DNA of 64,000 nt. Origin: Mycolicibacterium austroafricanum. GTDB lineage: Bacteria > Actinomycetota > Actinomycetes > Mycobacteriales > Mycobacteriaceae. Shown in pieces: positions 43,416 to 51,325 of this stretch (positions are counted from its first letter, which is position 1; every line of letters starts with the position of its first letter). The notes below the pieces were generated by a model that was not told the DNA's origin, made no database searches, and was given only the letters and a program-made list of their open reading frames with translations. Made by a program: the position numbers and the translations under genes. The stretch spans positions 1 through 64,000 of the forward strand of contig NZ_CACSIP010000008.1 in the NCBI RefSeq assembly GCF_902705885.1. Reading direction: 5' to 3'.

Positions 43416-43980
43416 ACCCGTCGTCGTCGACTGTGATCTCCGTCTCGGCGACCGGTGAATGGACTTTGAGACCGTCGGGGCCGGAGCTGTAGCTGATCGT
43501 CGCGACGTCGACCGACAGGTCGGGCAGCCGGACGTAGACGATGGGCATGGTGACCGAATCGCCGTCACCGCGGAACACCCCGGTGCGACGGATCGGCAGC
43601 GCGTTGAAGAACGGGCTGAAGATGACATCCACGTCGAGGGCGCCGTCGAAGGCGGACCTGCTGGTCTGGCCGGAGTGGTCCTGGACCAGCCACATGCTCT
43701 CTTCGTCCCGCGCGATCGAGAGCTGGCGCTCCCGCTCCGCGAGGGTGACCGTCAGCGACAGCCTCTTCGTCGCGCCGGCCTCGTCGGTGACCAGGTCGTA
43801 GGAGGCGCTGAACGCCGGATGCGACGGTGTGGCTGCCGCCACCATCCTGCCGTAGGCCTTGATGCGGTTGCCCGAGAGCTGAACGCGCACCGACTCCATC
43901 CGGGGCACGTCCTGTGCCCGCCATGTCAGGATGGCCGGATAGGTCCCAGAGCTCGCGTCAGAGCGACCTTCTTCACTCAT
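43378..43980 (-). CDS. Putative glycolipid-binding protein (DUF1089)
   Basis: A 200-residue soluble beta-rich protein of the DUF1089 type (Rv3755c position). Blocks: [53 protein letters not shown] and a terminal [13 protein letters not shown]. The family is named putative glycolipid-binding from a structural likeness; direct function is unproven. ATG 43980 overlaps the proZ stop (ATGA), so it is the last gene of the pro operon, which makes an envelope or osmotic link possible. It overlaps tyrA tail to tail by 38 bases. Confidence 0.78.
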   Translation of the reverse strand: MSEEGRSDASSGTYPAILTWRAQDVPRMESVRVQLSGNRIKAYGRMVAAATPSHPAFSASYDLVTDEAGATKRLSLTVTLAERERQLSIARDEESMWLVQDHSGQTSRSAFDGALDVDVIFSPFFNALPIRRTGVFRGDGDSVTMPIVYVRLPDLSVDVATISYSSGPDGLKVHSPVAETEITVDDDGFILDYPGLATRI

Positions 43981-44783
43981 CCCTCTACCGTATGCGACGG
44001 ATCCCCTCGTTCGTGGCGGGCTGGCGAACCGGGGTGCGAACTCGACTGTGAACCGACGCGCGGACGTGATTCCAGCGCGACCTCGTCGCCCAGCAGCGGC
44101 TGTGGCATGCGACGCATCCGGCCCAGCCGCCCGGTGCCGGGCATCGACGCCCACACCGCGAACGCCAGCACCGCGTCGAGGATCAGCGCCAGCGCGGTCA
44201 CCATCAACGCCCCCACCAACGCGATGTGGAACTCCCGCACCTTGATGCCGTCGATCAGGTACCGCCCCAGACCGCCGAGGCTGGCGTAGGCGGCGATGGT
44301 GGCGGTGGCGACGATCTGCAGCGTCGCGGTCCGAAGACCGCCGAGGATCAGCGGCAGCGCGTTCGGGGTCTCGACGCGCAGCAGGATGCGCGTCTCCGTC
44401 ATCCCCATCGATCTGGCGGCATCAACCACCGCCCGATCCACGTTCGCGATCCCGGAGTACGTGCCGGCGAGCAGCGGCGGGATCCCCAGCAGCATCAGCG
44501 CGACGGTGGGTGGCACCAGGCCCAGACCCCACAGCAGCACACCGAGCAGCAGCACACCCAGCGTCGGCAACGCCCTCAACGCGTTGACGCCGGTGACGAC
44601 GACGAACGTGCCCCGGCCGGTGTGCCCGATCAGCATCCCGATCGGCACCGCGACCAGCACCGAGAAGAACGTCGCGATGACCGTGTACTCCAGGTGTTCA
44701 CCGATCCGCGCGGCCAAGCCCGCGGGGCCGGCCCAGTTGGACGCGGTGAAGATGAACGAGAGCGCCTGTTCGAGGAAGTTCAC
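43977..44783 (-). CDS. proZ: Osmoprotectant (betaine/proline-type) ABC permease ProZ
   Basis: A 268-residue permease with about six spans. Blocks: GEHLEYTVIATFFSVLVAVP, NALRALPTLGVLLLGVLLWG, coupling motif DAARSMGMTETRILLRVETP and ASLGGLGRYLIDGIKV. A polar tail of about 45 residues ends the protein. GTG 44783 overlaps the ProW stop (GTGA), and the proZ stop overlaps the DUF1089 start. Gene order proX-proV-proW-proZ equals Rv3759c-Rv3756c. It forms the channel with ProW for a quaternary amine such as glycine betaine. Confidence 0.9.
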   Translation of the reverse strand: MNFLEQALSFIFTASNWAGPAGLAARIGEHLEYTVIATFFSVLVAVPIGMLIGHTGRGTFVVVTGVNALRALPTLGVLLLGVLLWGLGLVPPTVALMLLGIPPLLAGTYSGIANVDRAVVDAARSMGMTETRILLRVETPNALPLILGGLRTATLQIVATATIAAYASLGGLGRYLIDGIKVREFHIALVGALMVTALALILDAVLAFAVWASMPGTGRLGRMRRMPQPLLGDEVALESRPRVGSQSSSHPGSPARHERGDPSHTVEG

Positions 44784-45430
44784 GCCACGGCCGCCTTCTG
44801 CGCTCTGGTCCAGGGTGTCATGGCCTTGCCCGCCAACATGATCAGCGTGTCGATGACGATCGCCAGCACGAAGATCGCGATGATGCCCGCGATGATCTGG
44901 TCACTCTTGTTGGACTGGTAACCCTCGGTGAACCAGGTTCCCAGCCCGCCGATGCCGATCACCGAACCGACAGCCACCATCGAGATGTTGGTGACCGCGA
45001 CCACCCGCAGGCTGGCGATCAGAACCGGAATGGCCAGCGGCAGCTCCACTTTCAGCATCCGAATCAGGGGTCGGTAGCCGACGGCGGTGGCGGCGTCGCG
45101 GACCGGTTCGGGTACCGCGTCCAGGGCCTCGGGCACCGCGCGCACCAGAAGTGCTGTCGTGTAGAGCGTCAGCGCGACGATGACGTTGGCCTCGTCGAGG
45201 ATGCGCGTCGGGATGATCAGCGGCAGCACAACGAAAAGCGCCAGCGACGGGATCGTGAAGACGATGCTCGCGGTGACGGTCGTCAGCCTGCGCAGCGTCC
45301 TGGTGCGCTGCACCACCGCCCCCAGGGGGACCGCGATCAGCAGCCCGAGCACAATCGGGACGAGCGAGAGCCGCAGGTGGATGACCGTCAGCTCCCACCC
45401 GTCGTCCAGGTTGCTCAGCAGATAGTTCAC
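44780..45430 (-). CDS. proW: Osmoprotectant ABC permease ProW
   Basis: A 216-residue permease. It starts MNYLLSNLDDGWELTVIHLR, and has GLLIAVPLGAVVQRTRTLRR, SIVFTIPSLALFVVLPLI, the coupling motif DAATAVGYRPLIRMLKVELP and GSVIGIGGLGTWFTEGYQ. GTG 45430 overlaps the ProV stop and its end overlaps proZ, four bases each. With ProZ it forms the membrane part of the second importer of this type in the window. Confidence 0.9.
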   Translation of the reverse strand: MNYLLSNLDDGWELTVIHLRLSLVPIVLGLLIAVPLGAVVQRTRTLRRLTTVTASIVFTIPSLALFVVLPLIIPTRILDEANVIVALTLYTTALLVRAVPEALDAVPEPVRDAATAVGYRPLIRMLKVELPLAIPVLIASLRVVAVTNISMVAVGSVIGIGGLGTWFTEGYQSNKSDQIIAGIIAIFVLAIVIDTLIMLAGKAMTPWTRAQKAAVA

Positions 45431-46524
45431 CGCGAACGCTGCTCTCTCAGCGCGTCGAGTACGTCGTCAGCGAGCACACCGCCGATCGGCTTGCCGCCGG
45501 CATCCACTGCCACCCCGAGTCCAGACGGCGAGGACAGCGCGGCGTCGAGCGCCTGCCGCAACGAGTCGTCCGGGCGGAACAGTGAGCCACCTGCAGTCGT
45601 GCTGTCGTACAACGACTTTCCCGATCGGTGCAGCGCCACGCCGGCGCCATCGATCCACGCATACGGGGCGCCGTCGGGTCTGGTCACCAGCACCCACTCC
45701 CCGTCGCGAAGCTCAAGTGCGTCGACTCCGGCCTCGTCGGTCGACCGGATGTCGTGCATCCGAAGGCCGGTGGCGTGCCGGAACTGCAGCCCCCGGTAGC
45801 CGCGGTCGGCACCGATGAACCCGGCGACGAAATCGTTCGCCGGGTTGGACAGCAGCCGCTGCGGTTCGTCGTACTGCTGCAGCACGCCGCCACGCCCGAA
45901 GACGGCGACGGTGTCCCCGATCTTGATGGCTTCGTCGATGTCGTGGGTGACGAACACGATGGTCTTGTGCAATTCGCTTTGCAGGCGCAGGATCTCGGTC
46001 TGCAGCTCTTCGCGCACCACCGGGTCGACCGCGCTGAACGGCTCGTCCATCAGCAGGATCGGCGGGTCGGCGGCCAGCGCGCGGGCCACCCCGACCCGTT
46101 GCTGCTGACCGCCCGACAGCTGCGCCGGGTAGCGGTCGGCGAGCTTGAGATCCAGCCCGACCCGTTCGAGCACCCCCAGTGCGGCCTTGCGGGCCGCGCG
46201 TCGCGACTCACCCTTGAGCACAGGCACCGTCGCGACGTTGTCCACCACCCGCAGATGAGGCATCAGACCGGCACTCTGGATGACGTACCCGATACCCAGA
46301 CGCAGCTTCACCGGATCGACCTTGCTGACGTCCTCACCGTTGACCGTCAGTGTCCCCGACGTCGGCTCGATCATCCGGTTGATCATCCGCATCGAAGTGG
46401 TCTTGCCGCAGCCCGACGGACCGACGAAGACCACCAGATTACCGTCAGGAACCACCAGGTCGAGGTCGTCGACGGCTACCGTGCCGTCAGGGTACTGCTT
46501 TGTGACACCGGCGAATTCGATCAT
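45427..46524 (-). CDS. proV: Osmoprotectant ABC ATPase ProV
   Basis: A 365-residue ATPase: Walker A GPSGCGKTTSMRM, Q-loop YVIQSAG, signature LSGGQQQRVGVARAL, Walker B ILLMDEPFSAVDP, switch His FVTHDIDEA. The C-terminal part has a CBS-like stretch (LRQALDAALSSPSGLGVAV, PIGGVLADDVLDAL) as in OpuA/ProV regulators. ATG 46524 is 16 bases after the proX stop. Compared with the system-1 ATPase at 16437 the two share motifs but differ clearly in the regulatory tail. Confidence 0.91.
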   Translation of the reverse strand: MIEFAGVTKQYPDGTVAVDDLDLVVPDGNLVVFVGPSGCGKTTSMRMINRMIEPTSGTLTVNGEDVSKVDPVKLRLGIGYVIQSAGLMPHLRVVDNVATVPVLKGESRRAARKAALGVLERVGLDLKLADRYPAQLSGGQQQRVGVARALAADPPILLMDEPFSAVDPVVREELQTEILRLQSELHKTIVFVTHDIDEAIKIGDTVAVFGRGGVLQQYDEPQRLLSNPANDFVAGFIGADRGYRGLQFRHATGLRMHDIRSTDEAGVDALELRDGEWVLVTRPDGAPYAWIDGAGVALHRSGKSLYDSTTAGGSLFRPDDSLRQALDAALSSPSGLGVAVDAGGKPIGGVLADDVLDALREQRSR

Positions 46525-46540
46525 CGATACCCTCTGCTGC

Positions 46541-47500
46541 TCACGGCTGGAGCGGTTTGTCGAAGCCCTTGTCCCGTACCCAGTTCTCTGCGGCCTCGTC
46601 CGGGTTGATACCGGCGTTGCCCGATGTCTGAGTGTTCAGCGCGATCAGATCCTCGGTCGTCAGCTCCGCCGAGACCGCATCGAGCACGGTCTTGAGTTCG
46701 TCGGACTTCTTCTGCGAGCTGACCAGTGGCACCACGTTGGCGGCCAGGAAGTTGTTCTCCGGATCCTCCAGCACCACCAAGTTGTTCTCCTGGATCGCCG
46801 GCGACGTGCTGAAGATGTTGGCCGCGGTCACGGTTCCGTCGGTCAGCGCCCGTACGGTGGCCGGTCCGCCGCCGTCGCTGATCGCGATGAAGTTGCTCGG
46901 CGCCACGTCCAGTCCGTACTTCTCCCGCAGCCCCGGGATGCCCTCGGCGCGGTTGAGGAACTCCGACGGCCCACCGAACTTCACTTCGGCGGAGTGCGCC
47001 GCCAGATCGCCGATCGTCGTGAGGTTCCACCGCTGCGCGGTCTCTTCGCTGACCGCGACGGTGTCCTTGTCCTCGGCCGGCGACGGGTTGAGGATCGACA
47101 GGTCACCGGGCAGCGCCCGGAACAGCGCCAGCAGCACGTCATCCGGGGTGGTGACCGTGGTCTCCGGGTCGAAGTACTGCAACAGGTTCCCGGTGTACTC
47201 GGGGATCAGGTCGATCGAGTTGTCCTGCACCGCCGGGATGTAGGTCTCCCGGCTACCGATGCCGAACTGCCTGCCCACCGTGAAACCGTTGGCCTCCAGT
47301 GCCTGCGCGTAGATCTCGCCGATGATCTTCGATTCCGGGAAGTCGGCCGATCCGACCACGATCGATTTCAGGTCACCGGAGACCTCGCCACCACCCAGCG
47401 GGTTCGAACTGCCACACGCGGTGAGTGCAGTCAGCAGTGCCATCAGGCCCACCGATGCCGCGAGCATCCGGTACCGCATTTTCGGTCGGGAACTTCTCAC
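46541..47500 (-). CDS. proX: Osmoprotectant-binding lipoprotein ProX
   Basis: About 319 residues. After a short basic start the signal peptide MLAASVGLMALLTALTAC ends in a lipobox (LTAC). The binding domain opens with SIVVGSADFPESKIIGEIYA and contains DLIPEYTGNLLQYFDPE, the ProX/OpuBC hallmark, and FGGPSEFLNR. GTG 47500 is preferred because AAAGGACG lies at proper distance; a start at 47539 would place RBS and GTG inside the gene. First gene of a five-gene operon with proV, proW, proZ and DUF1089. Confidence 0.89.
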   Translation of the reverse strand: MRSSRPKMRYRMLAASVGLMALLTALTACGSSNPLGGGEVSGDLKSIVVGSADFPESKIIGEIYAQALEANGFTVGRQFGIGSRETYIPAVQDNSIDLIPEYTGNLLQYFDPETTVTTPDDVLLALFRALPGDLSILNPSPAEDKDTVAVSEETAQRWNLTTIGDLAAHSAEVKFGGPSEFLNRAEGIPGLREKYGLDVAPSNFIAISDGGGPATVRALTDGTVTAANIFSTSPAIQENNLVVLEDPENNFLAANVVPLVSSQKKSDELKTVLDAVSAELTTEDLIALNTQTSGNAGINPDEAAENWVRDKGFDKPLQP

Positions 47501-47593
47501 TCGGGCGTCCTTTCGCCTCGACAGGCCTTTCGTGACCATAACTCCATCAGCGTGGAGGTTTCATTCGAAGGGCAAAAGGGCAAAACTGGAGCT

Positions 47594-47950
47594 ATGCCCA
47601 GCGAACCGTTCGCGTCAGCGGATCCGCCGCCCGCAGGAGCCCACTCGGACCCTCCGGAAGGCGATCGCGCCGCGCCTCCCCCCGAGTCGGCAGTGAAGTT
47701 CACCAGGGCCGCTGCGATGTGGGTGTCCCTGATCCTGGGCTTCCTGGTCCTGATCGTGCTGTTGATCTTCATCGCGCAGAACACCGAGTCGGCGGAGTTC
47801 GCCTTCCTCGGCTGGCACTGGTCACTGCCCCTGGGGGTGGCGATCCTGTTCGCGGCGGTGGCGGGCGGGCTGCTCACCGTGGCGGTAGGCGCAGTGCGCA
47901 TCCACCAGTTGCGCCGCGCGGCGAAGACGAACCTCAAGGCCGGCTTGTAG
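47594..47950 (+). CDS. LapA-domain membrane protein
   Basis: A 118-residue protein of the Rv3760 position. A Pro/Ser/Asp-rich soluble N-terminus of about 35 residues precedes two spans, MWVSLILGFLVLIVLLIFIA and LPLGVAILFAAVAGGLLTVA, with QNTESAEFAFLGWHWSLP between them, the hallmark of the DUF1049/LapA domain, and a basic end IHQLRRAAKTNLKAGL. Function in actinobacteria is unknown. Divergent from proX with 93 bases between; it ends 3 bases before the convergent transglutaminase gene. Confidence 0.82.
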   Translation: MPSEPFASADPPPAGAHSDPPEGDRAAPPPESAVKFTRAAAMWVSLILGFLVLIVLLIFIAQNTESAEFAFLGWHWSLPLGVAILFAAVAGGLLTVAVGAVRIHQLRRAAKTNLKAGL

Positions 47951-47953
47951 CGG

Positions 47954-48775
47954 TCACCGGATCGACACCAGCTGTTCGAGCGAGTCGCGCGGGAGATCGC
48001 CGTCGACCGTCGCGGTGACCGTCATGTTGTTCAGCGTGATGGCGCCCTTGTGGTTGTCCAGGAACGCGGTGTCCGCCGCATCGCGGCCGGTCGCGATCCG
48101 CACCAGCGACTGCCGCGGCGCCAGGCAGGTGGCATCGACCACCCGCCACTGTCCGTCGACGAACGCCTCGGCCACCGCGTGGAAATCCATCGGCTGGCAG
48201 CCCGGTGCGTATACCGAGACCAGCCGGGCAGGCACGTTCACCGCGCGCAGCAGTGCGATCACCAGATGCGCGTAGTCGCGGCACACCCCGGCGCCGGCCA
48301 GGACCGTGTCGGCGGCACCGTCGATCGGGTCGCTGGACCCCGGCACGTAGCTCAACCGGGTGCCCACCCAGGACGACACCTTCTCCAGCAGGGTGGTGGT
48401 GTCCGCGAACTCGCCGAACTCGGTTGCGGCGAAACCGAAGAACTTGTCGGCCTCGGCGTAGCGGCTGGGCCGCAGGTAAGTCGACAGGTCGATGTCGCGC
48501 AGCGGCGCCGGCTCGGCATGGCCGAGCACGGTCGCCGAGTACCGGACCTCGAGATTGCCCGCCGGGGCGTCGAACTTGTGGATCCGGTTGCCGTGCTCGC
48601 CCGAGATCTCCTGGACCCCCGAGGGTCCGGTGGCCGGAATCTCCTTGCCGTCCAACACGAAAGTCAGCGACTCAGTGACCTCGGCGCCCGGTTGGGGGGC
48701 CACCGCGATCTGGAACTCGAGAGTGGTCGGCGCGGTGATTTCCACGTCCAACTCCGCAGCGACATCACGCTTCAT
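47954..48775 (-). CDS. Transglutaminase-like cysteine peptidase-fold protein
   Basis: A 273-residue protein. The transglutaminase core has the catalytic triad in AGAGVCRDYAHLVIALLRA (Cys), MDFHAVAEAFVDGQWRVVDA (His, then Asp). The N-terminal 110 residues form the beta domain usual in actinobacterial members (VDVEITAPTTLEFQIAVAPQ-like). No signal peptide, so cytosolic. Related genes often accompany circularly permuted ATP-grasp or proteasome-linked genes, but none is adjacent here. ATG 48775 (MKRDVAAELDV) is preferred to the upstream GTG 48832, whose extra residues are Arg-rich and unlike the family. Confidence 0.83.
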   Translation of the reverse strand: MKRDVAAELDVEITAPTTLEFQIAVAPQPGAEVTESLTFVLDGKEIPATGPSGVQEISGEHGNRIHKFDAPAGNLEVRYSATVLGHAEPAPLRDIDLSTYLRPSRYAEADKFFGFAATEFGEFADTTTLLEKVSSWVGTRLSYVPGSSDPIDGAADTVLAGAGVCRDYAHLVIALLRAVNVPARLVSVYAPGCQPMDFHAVAEAFVDGQWRVVDATCLAPRQSLVRIATGRDAADTAFLDNHKGAITLNNMTVTATVDGDLPRDSLEQLVSIR

Positions 48776-48867
48776 GGCCGCACGCCTTCTTCCTATTCGG
48801 GGGAACAGTCTCACGGCGCTTCTTCGGGCCACGCGACTCTCTACCCACGCAGACTAGGAGCGAAACG

Positions 48868-49887
48868 TCAGGAAAGCTCGGTGAGGCCGGCCGCGACCAG
48901 CGGCGCGACCGCCTCCGCCACCTTGTCGGTGTCGTCGGTGACCCCGCTCTCGCGGGCCCGGTAGGCGATCCCCGCCCCGATGATGGCGAGCTTGAAGTAG
49001 GCCAGCGCCATGTAGAAGTCCCAGTGGTCCAGTTCCTGACCGGCCGCGCGGGAGTACTTCTCGGCGAGCACCTCGGCCGGCGGGATCAGCTCGCTGGCCC
49101 ATGCGGCGTCGGCGTGCACGAAGTGGAAGGTCGGGTGCCGGTACACACACATCAGCGCAGCGTCGCTGAGTGGGTCGCCGAGTGTCGACATCTCCCAGTC
49201 CAGCACCGCGACCACTTTGGTCGGGTCCTCGGCGTCGAGGATCGTGTTGTCGATGCGGTAGTCGCCGTGCACGATTGCCGACCGGCTCTGCGGAGGCAGT
49301 CCCTCGCCGAGCTTGGTGTGCAGCCTGCGAACATCGTCGTCACACGGATCGTCGTCGCGCCTGACCAGGTCCCATTGCGAGCCCCAGCGCCGCACCTGGC
49401 GTTCGAGGTAACCGCTGGGCTTGCCGAAATCGCCGAGTCCTACCGCGTCCGGGTCCACCGCGTGCAGGTCGGCGAGCACCGTGATGAGTGCGTCCACGCA
49501 CGATTCGATGGTGGCCCGGTCGCCGAGCGCCTCGAGCTGTTCGGTGTGGCGCACCACCCGGCCCGGCACATACTCCACCATCTGGAACGGGGCACCCAGC
49601 ACCGAGTCGTCGTTGCGCATCGCCACCGCACGGGCGACCGGCACCGGAGTCCCGGCCAGCGCCGCGACCACCTTGTATTCCCGGGCCATGTCGTGCGCGG
49701 ACGGTGTCAGGCCGTGCAGCGGCGGACGGCGCAGCACCCATCGCGACGCGTCGTCGGAGACCAGGAACGTCAGGTTGGACCGACCGCCGGAGACCAGTTC
49801 CGCGCGCAGCTCTCCGGAGCGCGGGATCCCGGTCTCGCGCAGGTGTCGATCCAGGGCGGCCAGATCCAGGCCATCGAGATCAGTCAC
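48868..49887 (-). CDS. APH-fold kinase, FadE36/ACAD10-like
   Basis: A 339-residue phosphotransferase. It has VSGGRSNLTFLV and WVLRRPPLHGLTPSAHDMAR near the start, the catalytic loop AIVHGDYRIDNTILDA and the metal motif AVLDWEMSTLGDPLSD, identical in form to the kinase-like domain of human ACAD10/11. The M. tuberculosis neighbour of the same position (Rv3761c) is named FadE36, but this protein shows no acyl-CoA dehydrogenase fold. By analogy with ACAD10/11 it might phosphorylate 4-hydroxyacyl-CoA. GTG 49887 is the start. Confidence 0.85.
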   Translation of the reverse strand: MTDLDGLDLAALDRHLRETGIPRSGELRAELVSGGRSNLTFLVSDDASRWVLRRPPLHGLTPSAHDMAREYKVVAALAGTPVPVARAVAMRNDDSVLGAPFQMVEYVPGRVVRHTEQLEALGDRATIESCVDALITVLADLHAVDPDAVGLGDFGKPSGYLERQVRRWGSQWDLVRRDDDPCDDDVRRLHTKLGEGLPPQSRSAIVHGDYRIDNTILDAEDPTKVVAVLDWEMSTLGDPLSDAALMCVYRHPTFHFVHADAAWASELIPPAEVLAEKYSRAAGQELDHWDFYMALAYFKLAIIGAGIAYRARESGVTDDTDKVAEAVAPLVAAGLTELS

Positions 49888-49932
49888 CGGACTTGTCTAC
49901 CACCTGCAGCTGTCTGCTCTTCGCGCGAGCGC

Positions 49933-50538
49933 TCATCGCTGCTTTCCGGGGAGCAGGTCCCATACGTGTTCGGTGGCGTTGACTCCGGCGACGGCCAGCC
50001 GGCCGGTGCGCGACGACAGCAGCCGGGTCACCGATGCGTAGTCGACGTGGAACGACAGCAGCCGCTCGGTGCCCAGGATCTGGTGCAGCAGCACATTGAT
50101 CACGCCGCCGTGGCTGAACACCGCGACGGTGTCGTCGTGGGCGGCGGCGGCCACCAGGTCCGCGACGGCCGCGTCGACGCGCCCCAGGAACTCGGCCTCG
50201 TCGACACCGCTGGGCAACTTTCCGTTGATCAGCCGCTCCAGCTCTGCCGGGTTCTCCTTCGCGATCTGCTCCACCGGGATGTAGTGGGCGAGGTCGCGGT
50301 CGTACTCGGCGAGGCGCTCGTCGACCTCGACCCGCACCCCCAGCGAGTCGGCCAGCGGCTGCGCGGTCTCGATTGCGCGCACCTGGGGGCTACTGACCAC
50401 CCGCTGGATCGGGAAACGGGCCAGGGCGTCGGGCAACCTGCCGGCCTGCTCGGCGCCTTCGGCGGACAGGTGCGGATCCGAACCCTGCCCGGGTTCGCTG
50501 CGCAACGGCAGCGCATGTCGGACGAGAAGCAATTGCAC
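49933..50538 (-). CDS. Histidine phosphatase family protein (phosphoglycerate-mutase-like)
   Basis: A 201-residue enzyme: the phospho-His motif is LLLVRHALPLR at the extreme N-terminus, RVVSSPQVRAIETA holds the second Arg, and VAVFSHGGVINVLLHQILG the second His. It removes phosphate from an unknown small molecule or protein. GTG 50538 places RHA at residues 7-9, as normal. It ends 45 bases before the FadE36-like start on the same strand and diverges from the SDR gene with 18 bases between. Confidence 0.87.
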   Translation of the reverse strand: MQLLLVRHALPLRSEPGQGSDPHLSAEGAEQAGRLPDALARFPIQRVVSSPQVRAIETAQPLADSLGVRVEVDERLAEYDRDLAHYIPVEQIAKENPAELERLINGKLPSGVDEAEFLGRVDAAVADLVAAAAHDDTVAVFSHGGVINVLLHQILGTERLLSFHVDYASVTRLLSSRTGRLAVAGVNATEHVWDLLPGKQR

Positions 50539-50556
50539 CGTGACACCATATGGCCA

Positions 50557-51318
50557 ATGGACGGATATGCAGATCAGCTGTTCGATCTGACCGACCGGGT
50601 GGTGCTGGTCACCGGCGGCAGTCGCGGCCTGGGCCGTGAGATGGCCTTCGCCGCCGCGCGGTGCGGTGCCGACGTCATCGTGGCCAGCCGCAAGTACGAC
50701 GCCTGCGTGGCCACCGCCGAGGAGATCAGCGCCGCGACCGGCCGGACCGTGTTCCCGTACCAGGTGCACGTCGGGCACTGGGACGAACTCGACGGGTTGG
50801 TCGACGCGTGCTACGACCGGTTCGGCCGGGTCGACGTACTGGTCAACAACGCCGGCATGTCTCCGCTCTACGACGAGCTCACCGACGTCACCGAGAGGTT
50901 GTTCGACGCGGTGATGAACCTCAACCTGAAGGGCCCGTTCCGGTTGTCGGCGCTGATCGGGGAGCGCATGGTCGCTGACGGCGGCGGGTCGATCATCAAT
51001 GTCAGCACGCACGGTTCGCTTCGGCCGGACCCGTCCTTCCTTCCCTATGCCGCGTCGAAGGCGGGATTGAACACTCTGACCGAGGGCCTGGCGAAGGCAT
51101 TCGGACCGACGGTGCGAGTCAACACGTTGATGCCCGGACCGTTCCTCACCGACGTGAGCAAGGCTTGGAAGTTCGACGACACTGCCACGCCCTTTGCGGG
51201 CAGTGCGCTGCAACGTGCGGGTGATCCCAGCGAAATCGTCGGTGCCGCATTGTTTCTGATGTCCGACGCATCCAGCTTCACCACCGGCTCCATCTTGCGT
51301 GCGGACGGCGGGGCGTGA
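50557..51318 (+). CDS. Short-chain dehydrogenase/reductase (SDR)
   Basis: A 253-residue classical SDR. The cofactor motif is VVLVTGGSRGLGREMAFAAA, NNAG is in DVLVNNAGMSPLY, the catalytic Ser in INVSTHGSL and Tyr-Lys in LPYAASKAGLN; the C-terminus SFTTGSILRADGGA is standard. An Arg after GGSRG... and ASRK suggest NADPH preference. ATG 50557 is chosen because the long frame upstream is antisense to neighbours. Substrate unknown. It ends 7 bases before the convergent alkyl sulfatase. Confidence 0.87.
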   Translation: MDGYADQLFDLTDRVVLVTGGSRGLGREMAFAAARCGADVIVASRKYDACVATAEEISAATGRTVFPYQVHVGHWDELDGLVDACYDRFGRVDVLVNNAGMSPLYDELTDVTERLFDAVMNLNLKGPFRLSALIGERMVADGGGSIINVSTHGSLRPDPSFLPYAASKAGLNTLTEGLAKAFGPTVRVNTLMPGPFLTDVSKAWKFDDTATPFAGSALQRAGDPSEIVGAALFLMSDASSFTTGSILRADGGA

Positions 51319-51325
51319 CCAGGAC

